From positions 1,134,001-1,198,000 of the forward strand of contig JACSYO010000566.1 of NCBI GenBank assembly GCA_016806645.1: 64,000 nucleotides of DNA, in the 5' to 3' direction. The notes under the pieces were generated by a model. It was given only the letters and a program-made list of their open reading frames with translations, was not told the DNA's origin and made no database searches. The position numbers were made by a program, and so were the translations under genes. This stretch comes from Ophiodon elongatus (Eukaryota; Chordata; Actinopteri; Perciformes; Hexagrammidae). Shown in pieces: positions 1 through 13,914 of this stretch (within the stretch, counting starts at the first letter, position 1; the number at the start of each line of letters is the position of its first letter).

Positions 1-3000
1 TGTTTTGCTGCTATAATTGGACATATTTGGAGATAAAACAGGATGTTGTGCCACAAGAGGAGGAACGTCTAGCTGGAGCCTCTTTCTGTTATAAGAGCAA
101 TTATGTCATGGTGTATGTAGTTATTAATCCTATCAGAATAATCAATGATAAACTCTGCTATGGCGCCCTTGCAAAATATCGCTTGGGGAAAGATACCTCA
201 CTGATTTAAGTTATTTAATGCAATGAGATCTCTTTCTATGATGCAAGACTGGATGTGTATGCATTTAGAACTATCTACTGAATCCTAATTATAGCATAAG
301 CAATATCATTTATGTTCAGCAGATTAGATAATTGCAGGTGAGATTGGTCACATTGATTTTCTTATTCTGTGAAAGTGCTTAAAGTGTGCTTAAATCATGT
401 GATTTTCTTATACTGTATATCTTTCAAGCAGTTTTATTAGGAAGAAGGCCTAAAATTGACACTAAAATGTTCTAAAAATATTTTACTGTCTATCCATAGA
501 CGGCAGAAGCAGGGATAACCAGGGGAAGGGAGCCCTTGGTAACTTTTTGAGTCTGATGTTATATTTAATAAACTATATATATATAGTTATGATTAAAAGC
601 CTGAATTGTATCTGCGTTTTTTCTCAAAACTTGAAACTAAGTATAGCAGAATTTCAGAAGCAGAACCACTCCTGAATCGAGCCACTTCCTACATATCCAT
701 AAATACCCGCCTAACCCACGCCTCCTGTTCTTCTCTCATATTCAACGCCCCTCCCTCCTTCTCTCTTCCTCTCTCCTCCTCCTCCTCCTCTACATTTGTC
801 GTGCCCAAGTGCTATGGCGGATTCCCTATCAAAACTTCCCCACAACGCATTCGGCGACGAGGCTGAGCTACATGAAGTTCAAGCCTCACATCATCTCAAT
901 CATCACCTCAATCATGTTTTCCTTTATTACATCTCTTACTTCTATTTGATGTTGTGGTCCTTGCCAGTGAATTGTACTTTAAAGGAGCCAAACAATATTG
1001 GTCACCGTGACTCACTCCCTCTGTAGGCTGCTATGCAATTTAACATTCACCTATCACATGTATTTTCATCATCAACGTTTTTTTGGAACAGTGGACAGTG
1101 CTGTGCGTTGTCTGTATAGGGTGACTGTGTAGGTGAGGTGCTGTCCATAGTACTGAAACGGTGAGAGGGAGATGAAAGTCGCTAACAGCTGTCTCCAGCA
1201 TCATCGTTTAAAAAATTCTAAATATGTTTAGTGCTCTGATGGTGCTACACTCTTAGGGAGTGATCTAATTAATAAATGTGCCCCTTGATTTATAAACGGT
1301 TACATTATGGTGCAGTTATTCAGCCTTTCTGAGGCTATTGCTTGTTTAAATCAATGAATTTCATTTTATGAAAAAAAACTTTCCCTACTGCAATTTTAAT
1401 AATTCCCTCAGACACATTATCTTAATGTCTAGTCGGACCAAAAAAGTGTTCTCTAACTAGTGAATAGTTATACAGGCCTATGTCTGTCCGTGTGCCTTAA
1501 GATTAAATGAATAAGCTGCCAAGTGAGATTTGAACAAGGACAAAGCATACACTAGACTGTACAACCATCAAATTGCATTTCATTATGCTGCCAAGCAGGC
1601 AAACCCAGCTTTGCTACCACTGGTATTAAAGTAAGGTGAAACGCCATAAAAGGAGACTTGCTGACATGAGCTGAGCCTCCCAGGTAGCACTCCCTCCCAG
1701 CCTCCCACCTGACTGGCAGACCCAAATGCCCAAACATTGACTGTAATCCTAACCTGTGAGTAAGCGCTGCCTGAGAGGATCAAATCCCTTTACTGAGCTA
1801 GTCCCTTAACTGGGTTCTGTTTCTGCTCAAATTGTACTGCCGGAACTCCTTTGGGGTGAGTCAAGACCCATTTCCAGCCCTACTGGTGGAGACACCAGGT
1901 GCGGCTGTCTGACCTGGGTCGGTAAACCTGTGCATCAAACGACAGTGGGAGGGGGTATGATGATGATGATGACAACACAAGCTCAAACTTGCAGTCATTA
2001 TTAATTTATATTGTACTTTACTTTGATATTGTGGTGTTATGAGAGATGATCCTTTACTTCAAGGATTTCCCTTTTTATTGAAACAAACGGCGACACAATC
2101 AAAAGAATTGCAAAGAATAACAAATTTGCTCAAATGCAGTCCTATAAAAATGTGTATATACACATTAATGAATAATGTGGTATTATTAATCCTCATTTCA
2201 TGGGCTATTCGTTATTTTTTAGGTAATGCATATATAAAAAAAAACAACAACAAGAACCTCCCCTCCCACCAATTTATTAAAATACTGATTTGGATGTTTC
2301 TTATCATGGCAACAGTCGAAGCTTCGAAGTATTTGGGTCAGCATTATAATTGACACAGGGAGCTGTACAAATGACAGTGTTGTATAATAATCAATGAAGT
2401 CATGGAGCAAATGCTCTTCAAGTTCTAGATGCTTCAAATGCCATTTCCATCTGTTGGTATGTACCGATGTTCCAAAGGAAACTCGGCAATGAACATCCAT
2501 GAATTCACAGATTAACCATTTTTACAGATGTGCTAATTATCCAATAAAGGTTTAATGTGATGGACTGTGTGTAAAATCCACTTCCAATTACTAATCTTCA
2601 AAATCCGTTTGTGTATTTTACAGACATGTGTGTCTGCAAGAAAGCTGACACATTCATGAGTCAAAATGTCCGTGTACATGCCGCACATGTATGTACAGAT
2701 ATGTGTGAATCATGCGTGTTCAGCTATCTGCCAGATGCAAGCAGACGTGTCTCACATGCCTGACCTCGAATGGTGGCCTGCACAAGCTGCCAGCTTAATA
2801 AACTTAATGGACTCCGTGGCTAACCCGGGATGAGTTCATCAGGTGGCTTCATTTCACACTGGCCTTTTAAGTTCCTCATATTTATGCAAATTGGGGAAGC
2901 AGGCCAGGCCCAAGGCCAAGTTGTAACAGTGAGAAAGCATCAAACAGATTGACAAGTTGCTGATATGTATTACATTTGCAGAAATGACCATAATCGACGA

Positions 3001-4044
3001 AAAAACAAAACAATATTACTTGAATTATATTTGAGACTCAGGACGTTGACAAGCACCTGTGACCTTGTCAAGAGCCGCATTCGTAATGTGACAGTAATGT
3101 GTTACATCAGCTTGGCAGCGTGTTATCTGTTATTTTCCACTCGTATCAACATTTTGCATTTTGGAACATGTCGCCACAAAAGGTGCCGAACACAGGTTCT
3201 CAGAATCTAGCGTGCATGCCTAACACTAAACTTTTCTCTCATTTTTAATTTATGCCTGTGAACTTATCTATTTTTCTCTTTGAAAGTTGTGTTCTTCCTC
3301 TTTGTGTAGTTGCTGTCTGCGCGCAGCGATGTACTTTTGCATCTTTTCCCGTCGTTTTCCCCAAGCTGGGCTGAACACATGATTCATGGCACGAGATTCA
3401 CATGATTTCATGCTTTTGCCTTTGCTTATCCTCTATTTATATCCCGTTCTTCACCTCGTTTTTTAGCAGACTAAATACGTGATGTTTTTCAGATGTTGCT
3501 CCTCTGCCTAGGCACACACTTTGGTAACTGCTAATATCATTATATCTGAGTTATGCTGAAACATGAAATAGAATTTAGCGGGAGAATTTTGAAAATATAA
3601 TTTCTTCTTCTTTTTTTTTTTTTTTTTTTCATATAACAAACCTTATCAATGTCTGATCCACAATGACCAATAAAAAAAAATCTGATCTATGTCACATGAG
3701 AGCAAATCCTAATCCTAATCCTCTGGAAAAAATCTAAACACCAGTAAATCAGAGTCGATGTAAATGAGCTTTCGTGACTTAAAAACTGCTCTGGCATCAT
3801 TCGATTACAGTACACTCCTCTCATTTAAATAACAGTGTTTGTTTTTGACTACAGTTCAGAATTGAGCTTATCAGAGAGATACTTGTGATGGAGGGTTTGC
3901 AAATCTGCAGCTGACTAAAGGCCACAGAAGCAGAGACAGATGTTTCACCCGCCACTGCTGATGCTGCTGCTTCTGCTCACAGACACTACAGCTGTTGAGA
4001 CTGCTCTGCCAGGATGATCATACACCCACCCTCCTACACCACAA
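1..4044. other. Non-coding, no gene recognised
   Basis: AT-rich DNA. The longest open frames (about 100 codons) lack domains or codon bias. Contains an 18-bp palindrome (AATGTGTATATACACATT, 2149-2166), a short TGA tract near 1956-1973 and a poly-T run. Possibly part of a large intron. Confidence 0.7.
3611..3629 (+). repeat. Poly-T run of 19
   Basis: Uninterrupted T run; no neighbouring retroelement tail was recognised. Confidence 0.95.
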
Positions 4045-4060
4045 ACACACACACACACAC

Positions 4061-4097
<37 letters not shown>
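4045..4097 (+). repeat. (CA)n microsatellite
   Basis: CA dinucleotide tract with one CT interruption at its left third. Confidence 0.97.
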
Positions 4098-4099
<2 letters not shown>

Positions 4100-5880
4100 C
4101 TTATAGCCTGCTATGCTGACCAGTCATTCTTTTCAGCTTGTTGTTCTGCGTTTTGTTCCCCCAGATTCATACTGTTTATGTTTCAGTGTTGAGTTCTTAT
4201 ATACTGTTGATTCTCCTGCTTCCCACTACATGTTTCAAGCATCCTCCAGGCTGTCAATTAAAGTTTGCGGTAAACTCCCCCGCTTGTGTAAAGTTAAAGT
4301 AGTAAAGTAAATACAAACAAAATAAAATCTGATCTATATCTGCCTGTCTCTTTTCCATCTCTCTCCTCCCCTTCCTTGCAATTCCCTCTTATCTTGAACT
4401 TCTCGATCCAACAGCTTCATTTCTCTGCAGGATGGATCCTCTCTGCCTGCTGCAGGCTGCAAAATAAATTGCTCCACAAAAGCCCCAGCAGCTCATGAAA
4501 AACCCACCTCTACCCAGATCAATCAATAGTAAAGCCTCTAATTAAACGCTGCTTCAGTTTCATATGCTCATACAATTCAACCTGTAATTTTCTGTACATT
4601 TCATGCGCTATTCAGCGGGTCAACATTGGATTTCCGTTTTTCCCCTTTATCCACACATCTCTCTGCCGTACCACAGGAGGTGACCCTCCATAAATGTCAA
4701 GCTGCCACTGTGGGTTTAGCGCTCGCAGGAGCCGATCACAGATTTAGAGCTCGCAATTATGTCAAAGTGCCCGCAAAGAATTGATGAAATGCCACGTCTC
4801 ACGGGACCCTAAACCTTACCTTCACCCACCATTTACATAAATTAATTTCGCTCAGTATATTTTTTATGGACAGATCCATATTGGTGCTGCCACATTTCAT
4901 AGATCTTTCACACAAGACTGAAGCCCTTGTAAAACCACCAACACTAAGTGGACGATGTTTATCCCCATATGTCACGGTTTTTCATGCTTTTTACAGTGAC
5001 ATCACTACAAGCCAGTTTGCAGGGGCCATATCAGTCAATCAGGCTTGTTGCCATACATCTTCCACTGTACCAAAGAATTTACTGGCAGCTTGTTGTGTAT
5101 CTTCAAAATAAATTGGTGGGGAAATGAATGGGATGAATATCACAAAGGTCAAAACAGTAGGTGGGTTTCAAACTGTCAGCTTGCCCCGGTGCAGTGACGG
5201 AGGAGGCACAGTCGCATTGTGATAAATCGCGTCGCTGAATAGTTTGGCAAGTCTGGCAGACATGAAGCAGGACAAGCCCAGTGATGATGGAGGAGGAGAT
5301 GATGGCAGGGGATCGGTGCAAGACATCAGCCTTAAAAATCTCCATCAGCTGACACGCCGGGGTTCCCTTCTTTATGGAACATCATGTAGTAGAAATTATT
5401 TTATAATAGTAAAAGGGGGACATTTAAGATGATTGACTTGATCGTGTTCACCTTCAATATAAGAATAGTCTCAAACACTGTTACCTATTGTTCCACCTCT
5501 TGTAATCCGACGGTGTTAGTGGTTCTCTCTTTGGCCTTTGCAGAGCAGCTTAAACCTGATGAATGTTGGAGTGAGTCCGTCGGTCTCAGCTGATTAATAC
5601 GTGTTTAATCAGGGTTTAGTCGGTAACTGCTGTGGACATCCTGCTCCTCATTTATTTAGCATGGACACGTCAGTCACTTCCTCCTTGCTTTTCACCTCGT
5701 TTTATGCCCCCCCCCCACCCCTCCCCCTCTCGTTTTCACTCATCCTCTTTTTTTGCACTCTTTCTAAATCCAAGCTATCTCCCTTATTGTATACGATTAG
5801 CTGAATATACCTATGCTATCTTCTAACAACACCCTGTCTTATAGTCACATGTGTTCAAAGTATTGTCCATGAAATTATCT

Positions 5881-5990
5881 TGCTAAGAATTAGATGAGAA
5901 GATTGATACCACTCTTACAATCACATCTTCTCATGTAACTCTTAACAAGAGAAAAGTGTATTTCTCAAAAATCAAGCTTTCCCTCTCTTA
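5881..5990. repeat. Palindromic relic of the GATTGATACCACTC repeat family
   Basis: The left arm at 5885-5905 (AAGAATTAGATGAGAAGATTG) reads in one orientation; the right arm at 5918-5943 (ATCTTCTCATGTAACTCTT) is its imperfect reverse complement and continues into GAGAAAAGTGTATTTCTCAA, the family's terminal segment in the opposite orientation. This looks like two head-to-head terminal fragments. Confidence 0.45.
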
Positions 5991-7732
5991 AAACAACCCA
6001 TAACTTTCCGCATGTTCGAATGGATTGTGAAGTAATTTCACCTGTGAAATAACATTATTTAATCAATGAAAGAGAAGATGATTTTCATGCAAAAACCCTG
6101 CCTCATGTGCTACTACAGCCGCAATTATTTAATTATTCAAACTCGATTGTCTAACACCTAAAAAATCCCTCTGTAAGTGCCTCTGTTTTTATCTACAGTT
6201 TCTTTGTGACGGGTAGTGAAAACAATAAAGAATAATGGCTTTTATCTTGATTCACCTCGTCAGTAGTGTGTAAAAACAGGACATGTCCCCAATCTTTAAA
6301 ACATAGGCTGTTTTACAGTCACATCTGTGCCTTTTACAGCCAGTAGTTTACTAATGACCATTAAACAGCTTTGGTGGAGTTAAGTGAAATACTCAAAGGT
6401 ACTTTGGCAGTACCTCCTCTGAAAGGAGTAGAGACACTTTTACAGTTTTCACTTTGACTTCTACCATAATGTGCTATGACTCCAAGAGAGTCAGATGTCA
6501 TCTAAAACTGCATGCAGCAAGATTTTCCAAGTCATCCAAATGCCGATTACTCACGATGGCAAAAGGCCTTTCTCGAATCGAATTGCAACAAAGATTCAAA
6601 TCACCAAAGCTCTCTTCAGCTAGTCTCTCTAACCCCAGTCTTTCTTCTCATCCTCCGTGATAAATCAAATCATCTCCATTGAAAGCACACCACCAGGATC
6701 TGGAGGCCACCTTGAAAAAGATTCCTTTAAGTTTCTTTGCCCATAGCATTTCAAATATCATCATAGAATTTAAAAATGAATGTATTCAGGTTGCAGCGAC
6801 ATGCAGAAAGTGGATGAAAAGGAAAACCAAAATGATTTCAGTAATTTAAACCAGAGTCAGATTGGGATCAGTTAAGTCTCTAGTTGCAGCCTTGCTGTTT
6901 GTTGTGTGTGTCTGTTTGTTTGGGGGTTTTATTTTTCCTTTGGCAATCTGCACTCCGCAAGGATGCAAGGAGAGCTAGCTCTGAGAGGTTTTGCCCGAAG
7001 ATAAATTGGGTAACCTTCTTCTGTCATTAGTAATACCTTTTCCACTGGTGAACAGCAAGACACAGGTGGCAGAGGGGTGATGGAGGGAAGAGAGAGCAGG
7101 AGGGTGGGGGGCAACGAGAGCCAGGAGTCAGCAGTAATTAGCCATGAAACAAAAGCCCACACGGCTCAGTTATGGCTCGAGTTTCACACCTTGAGCCAGC
7201 TCTCCGTGCCTCCGAGGCTCAGAGCTCGGAGAGGGCTGCAGCTGCTGCGAGGTGTTCGGCTGAAACAGAGAGCAGACCTGCAGCAGCTCCGTCCTGAGTC
7301 TGTCTTCAATCCATCACGCCGCCTCCACAATTCTGTCTCACTGTGGCCGGCTGGCAGGGACGTGCTATGTCTGGCTGACTTGTCACGTCTGTCTCGGGCA
7401 CATGATTATAGATTCCACTAGAGTCATGGGTGAAAATAATATCACAGGTGAAATAACTTCAGTAACGCAATGCTGTATTTCACTCATTTTACTCTCATGT
7501 CTGTGCAGCAGGTAGGTATGGAGCTACGTAGAGTCATGGCTCATTTAATTTAAGTGCACAAAGCTGGTACTTCTCACTGTTCCATGTAATAAAATTGCAC
7601 CATTTGAAGTGTTTCCAAAATTTAAGTCTGAATGTGGTTTTAAAAGTCTTTACCTTAGCCATAACACCCGTAGCACCCCCTTAAAAATATATATATACAT
7701 GGATGTGTACATGTGTCAGGGTGATTCAGTAG

Positions 7733-7775
7733 AAATTAAGCAAGAGAAATCTTCCAAATTAAGCAAGAGAAATCT
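7733..7775 (+). repeat. Two perfect 20-bp direct repeats, 23-bp period
   Basis: AAATTAAGCAAGAGAAATCT occurs at 7733-7752 and again at 7756-7775 with a 3-bp spacer, a small recent tandem duplication. Confidence 0.9.
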
Positions 7776-9392
7776 GATATTGGTTTATTACCCTCCCCCA
7801 CCCCCCGCCTTCTCTGATTGCTAGCAAGTTAGCTCTACTCCCAGTGGCCCAAATGTATCTATTAGACTGTGCACATCCAGGTGTGCATGTAGCAAGCATG
7901 ATCGCTTACCTCTTCAAGATCTGAACTAAGTGGGGGGCTCAGCTCAAGCATCCCCTCCCACCTCCATGACTGCACTGTTTTCGGGAAAGGCCTATGTTGA
8001 CAGGCCCTTCATTAGAGACTTTGTCCGGGAAGAGCCTAGTACATAATTAATGTCTGCATGATGGATTACATGGGTGGATTGCAAACACCGAAGAGGTCGG
8101 CAGAAAACGGCAGAATTGATGCTAGGCTATTTTCCTTATTGAACACGCCTACTGTGTGCCCCTTCTGCACGGGCACCAAAATTGCTGATTAGAAAGTCAC
8201 AATATTTACAACAGTGGTGACTTTAGTGCAGGTGCAAGTGAAAATCAACCCCCTGTGCCTCTTACTTTGCTGCTTTTTGTGTGCCTATGTGTGGGAATCG
8301 AAAGCGGCTGCGGCCCCAACAAATGATCATCTTTATTGCGATTCTCACAGGTGGGGCTTTGGGTGGATGTAAACCATTAATCAAAGCCATCGTTAATGAT
8401 GCAGAAAGTGCTGTGGAAATTAAACTCCTTCTGTTCCAGTTTCCATAATGTTGAGGTGCTCTGTGTTCCAGCTGGTATGATGAAGAGTAAGATATCTGGT
8501 TCTTTTTCTTCATTAATCAGTAAGAAGCTATGCACACTGATGTCAGTTATGTAAGTGTAAGCTCGCCGCTGCTATCACACCATTGAGTTGTAATGAGCTT
8601 GAGGTATCGCCCTTTAAGTCAAATTGAGTTCAGTTTAATGATATAAACATTTTGACTTCCAAATAGAATGCCAGGATGAACATTAATGTGCAGACTTTCC
8701 TCACAACCTCTAGGCTATGTTTTAATAAAACAAACTAAATCAGGACTAATTACAACACATGGGTTTTTACATAAGAGATCAAGTGGGCTCAAGTGGAATG
8801 GCATCTAATTGAAAGAGCAGGGAATGTTTGATCTCAGTGTTTTTATTTAATACCCTCCCAAGGGAAGCCAAGCGCAATTTCATCCACCATTTTCATAGTT
8901 TTTGGAAATATAGTTTATATCTGACAGGAAGTGCTTCGCACCATTCCCCAAAAACCCTGCATGCCTTAAGGTTATAAGAACCCCAGGATCCTGAGCTGTC
9001 CTGATACTTGTCAGTTATCTCGCTGGCAGTTTTTGAGATTTCATTTCAAATAAATTTGTCTGTCTTTTGCCAGTGTTCGCAGTACAGTCTAGTGCACAGT
9101 GGATGAAGTGACTCGCTCAATTATACATTTACTTAGACAAGTAATAAAGCGCTGCCACTCTCTGCCAAAGCTGGGGCTTATTATACCGGCTGTACAAGCT
9201 GTTTTCCCAGCCTCTTGTTCCTCCCCTCTCACTGATCAAGACATTCATCCCAAAGAGAGGCACACTTATTGGAGACTGCAACTCCCAGCAGTGTACTCCA
9301 ACATGTCCAAGGCCCCATCCTTACAGTTTTGTCTAATTATAAATGCATGCTTTTTTCCCATCAGATGGGGCTCTAAATTTCAGATAGATTAC

Positions 9393-9815
9393 TCAAGTTT
9401 AGGCAACAAAACTACTTGGTTAAAGTAAAAAAAAAAAAAGATCATGGTTTGTGTTTATATAATAACGTAACATAACTAACGTAAATTAATAACAACCGCC
9501 CATAGCGGACTTTCCTACCTAACAATAAGTAACAAGTGTGACATTGGTAAGTAACAACCCTATAGTAAATGCAGAATCTTGGTTTAACAAGGTACACAAA
9601 CAGCAGTTTGTTTGCCCCATCAACCATCTTTCCCATCCACCCTTAGTGGACTTTCTCACTTGTTGTACTCGTTATTACACCACGTAACTCTCAAAAACAG
9701 TTGCTTGATAAACTACGTCATTTGGCTGACATAATGCGTAAACGACAACATTCAACGTATCTCGTGGTTTGCAGAAACGTAGAATGAAAACATTAGTTCC
9801 TGGCGACTGGGTTGC
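9393..9815 (+). repeat. Teleost interspersed repeat (ACTACTTGGTT...AAGATCATGGTTT family)
   Basis: The left part reads TTTAGGCAACAAAACTACTT then AAAGATCATGGTTTG, and the right part reads TCGTGGTTTGCAGAAACGTA then TTAGTTCCTGGCGACTGGGT. Both ends and their order match a repeat I recall as widespread in percomorphs, with many TAACGTAA-type words between them. The middle is diverged. Confidence 0.5.
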
Positions 9816-12800
9816 TCTCTTCCAACATCCTCACATGGTGACATTAACAGTCCAACCTCTAAGCCATGTCTACAGAAGATAAGCTTCATCCAGATTATTT
9901 GCTTAGATATTTTTGCTCACCACAACCACGGTTCTGAAAAAATCTCAAAGGATATGCTGGCATTTTTTGTTTTACCATGATCCTTATCAAAATAACTTCA
10001 AAAGAGATGACGCAATCACATTTGTATGGAGGAGAAATAACATTTTCCCCTTGCGCATTGTTTGTGACTGCCCTTTCATGAAAGCATGTTAAAGCTGACA
10101 TGTAGCTCGGGTGTTTGATGCTGTTAAAACCTGCTGTAGGAATAGAATATCCCATTTGTTTGTGAAGAGAAGCCACATGAAAGAGCATCTTTTATGAGCT
10201 CCAGTTCGAGAAAGCACCCGGAAAACACTCAATGCATGATTCACAAGCAGCTTTTACATGAGATCTCTCTTCTTCTCTATTTAAGGATGTTGTCCTAGGG
10301 GGAAAACTGTCTTGACATGTCCCTGCTGACTGGATCTGAACTTACAACTTATATACCTCCACTCTAAAACTGCTAACTATCATAATGTGTAAGATCCCCC
10401 GGGAGGCCCTTTGTTCTTCCTTACAGTGAGAGTGAGACAGACTGACTGACTGAGAGCTTCTGATTGAATTGACAGCTCGTGCTCGGCTGCTTTATTTGGC
10501 AAACGGTGACGGGAAGAGATCTTATCCCCGAAGTTAACACTCCACTAATTGGACATGAGAGAGCGAGCTTCATTTTTAACCAATTAGCAAATTTGATAGT
10601 CTTAAATTAACCTAAGCTAGATTCATTCTATGCTTATTTCCATTCCCTGTAACCTCAATTTCGTTTATTTTGTCACATGCTCGGCCTTGTAGTTAATAAT
10701 TTAGCAACTATCACATGATCATATACAGTTTCTAAAAGGTAACGGTATTGACACATTTTTAATCCTACTGCTGAGTTATGACTGGAGGATAGCAACAGCT
10801 CTTCCAATTAACACTGTTGCACCTTTGGGTGCAAATGATGGTTCATCACTTCACCGTAATGTGTCTTTATGAAAATGGAACCTGAAAACTGTGCACATGC
10901 TGTAAAACTCATCTGCATAGCCGTGCAGTGCGACGATAACATCTGTGGAAGCGCTCTTATCGGAGACTCAGTAATCCGTAAAAGAAACTATCCAAGCTGT
11001 TAGGAACAAACTCAGTATTTTAAGTCATACAAGAGTTTTTACTATTATATCCTTTTACAAATGTTTATAACATCTGTTTTGCATTTTCAGTGAAATTAAA
11101 ATGTTTCGGATAAAGGGATCAATTTCTCCAAGGGCAGGGAGATTTAATACATGGTGAAATGGTCATATGCACTAAAACGTTGTTGCTCTTTCCTGGCCTC
11201 TAGTTACCAGGGAAACCTCCCAGCTCTGTGTGTGTTTAAATGCGTTCGTCTATTTGTACTAGCGTAATTACACGTATGCAGTTGGCAGCATCTGTGTGAG
11301 TGGGTTTCTTTATGTAAGCCTGGGTATATGGGCATATTCGTACACCTGCTACCCATTCTTTAGAGTAGTGTGAAGCAGGGACTGGAATGGGGATCTTGTA
11401 CACAGAAACATAAAAAAGACCTGTTATGACCACAAACAGAATACACAGGAAACGTATCATATTATTACTAAGTATATGATGCAATAGCCCATTTTATGGA
11501 AGACATCTTGGCTAGCCACAATAGGGAAAGCATAGGTGTAAATAACACAATAAACGATTGCTTATTTCCATCTAGCTGCTTTGGTTTCAGGGTCCTGTTT
11601 TTTTTTGCATGCTTTGAATAGAACAGAGCCATCATTAATATTATTGATGACACCTATGGATTCCTACTAAATCAAGTTAAAAGGTCTGCTAAGAAAAATA
11701 CTATATTTTATTAGGGGAAGTGGGCATACGTTGTTTTCATGTTAAAACATTTGAATGCACTTTAAAATGTTCTGGTTAATTAGTTTTAATATTTTTGACC
11801 ACCATTTCTATCAATCCATGTTATCAACAGGTATATCTCATCCTCCATGCTTTGCACCGTTACATTTGTCAAGCAAATTTGGAGGACAATAAACAAGGTT
11901 TAAACATGGAAAGATTAGGAGCTGAAACAAAAAGTTGACACCCAGAGGAAATGTACTTTACATTAATTTCTGTGGCAAAACTGCCGCACTTGGCCAGACT
12001 TCAGAGAGGGAACCCTTTTTCTTTATCTTTTTTGTTCACACTAGGTGATGCTGACGTGTGTGGCCAATCGGATGAAGCGGTTGCACTGATTTTGACTTGA
12101 GGGAAGAGCTAGAGTGACTCATGCGGATGGACCGATGCCATACTGAGAGAGCCGACTGGTGGAGGTAGGATATGAGTCTCTCTGTCAGCTGGAGAGGAGA
12201 GGGGAAGTCCGGTGTAATGAGGGAAGACGTTTCTGATTTACCCTCTCCTCCCCTCAGTCAGATATGAAAGATTGAAAGCCGTGAAGAATCCACACCGTAC
12301 AAACTTCCAGTACGCACACTACTGCATCTAGCTCACACACTTATAGAAACATGCTGTCTGCTATTAGAGGGACTGGCACATCCTCAGTATCCCAAGAAAA
12401 TGACTCAGTATGTCTGTGTATGAATAGGTGACTGTTAGGGGAATTAGATTAAAGTTATTATTATTTGCAACCTCCGATGTATGAAAGTGAACAGTAAATA
12501 GTGAGGCTGATATCAGTGAGATAGAAACAGTAACAATTGATATAATTTAAATCCAGCTGGATTAGAGAACTATGCCACTAACTATGAAAACTACTTCATG
12601 GAGAGGTATTTACAGAATGTAAAAAAACATTGTATGACTATGAAAATACCAATCATAACAGATGCAAAAAGGATGTTTAATTTAATGAAAATCTTATAGC
12701 TTATAACTAACTAGAAATTATGTGAACATAAGGTCAGTAAACGCATTTTTTCATTCAATAAAATCTCAGGACAATGCTCATTACAATTTATTTCAGCCAA

Positions 12801-13818
12801 ATGCAAACTAACAAAATATCGTCACATTTGAGAAGCTGCAAAAATAACTAAAACGAGTAATCAACTATCAAATGTTTTGTCGATTTGTCAATGAAACATA
12901 AAATTACCATCCAGAAGCTTCATGTCTGTATGCCTTACATTAAATGACAACAAAGAGGAGACAAAGTGTATGTGTGATGGATGGGGGAGGAATAGAATAT
13001 GCACATTTCAATGAGGTTATGTTTGAGAGATCTATAGCACTTTACGGTTGTGTTTTTGTCATATCCCCTCCCCTCTCCCTGTGTGGCATTCTGTCAGAGC
13101 CAGCCCAGTGACATTTTCAGTCAGCTGAACTCTGGGACCTTTTAGTGTCACCCTCTGTTGTCATTTCTGACTGCTACAGCCCAGACAATGATGCACTCGC
13201 ACTGTGGGAGGAAAATGATATACAGCCAACCTCAAGGTCTGCCTGGCTCAAAGTTGTTTTTCCACGGCTCCATCAAACCGGCTTTTGCTAGCACAGAATA
13301 CCACTCAATGCAGTGATGAAAACAAAAAAGAGAAAGTTTTTAGCAATGTCATCTGTACTCAAGAATTGAGAAGGAGTCAGATACTTTAGCGTTTGATATT
13401 TGCTATTCACTGAAGCTGATGCAAATGTGTGAAATAAATGCAATACTTACATTCACTACAAAACATAATTCCCAGTTGGAACTTCTTTTCTGCTAAATCA
13501 AGAATCAACAAGCCTAAAAAAAACTCTCTACATAGTTCATCCTGTTACAGTTTGCAAGCCCAATCGTGGAGTACATAATTGCCCCTGACAAAATCAAATA
13601 GGCTTGGTCCCTGAGGGAGTGTAAAACTTCATGCATCTTATCCATAAATCAGGTGCGTAGGGTCAAAGTAAGGTGGCAGTGGCAGTTATATAGGAGCCTC
13701 AGCTGAATCACGTGCCTCCTGAAAGAAAATGGAACTGTCGTAGGAGCCGTGAAATAGTGCGGCAGCAGCATCACTCACGTCTCTCTCTGCCCCTTTATGT
13801 CATTATCACACTGGAATA

Positions 13819-13914
<96 letters not shown>

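Larger units (their letters stand above)
4098..9392. other. Non-coding, no gene recognised
   Basis: Holds the palindromic repeat relic near 5.9 kb, a C10 run at 5707-5716 and the small duplication at 7733-7775. A 114-codon plus-strand frame at 7077-7421 sits in a locally GC-richer segment but matches nothing I know. Confidence 0.65.

Noticed and set aside
1956..1973. Short TGA tract, considered as a microsatellite locus
   Set aside because: Only about five units; not distinguishable from chance in this composition.
7077..7421. 114-codon plus-strand frame in a GC-richer segment
   Set aside because: Considered as an exon because of local GC content and Arg/Leu richness, but it matches nothing known and has no convincing splice signals.
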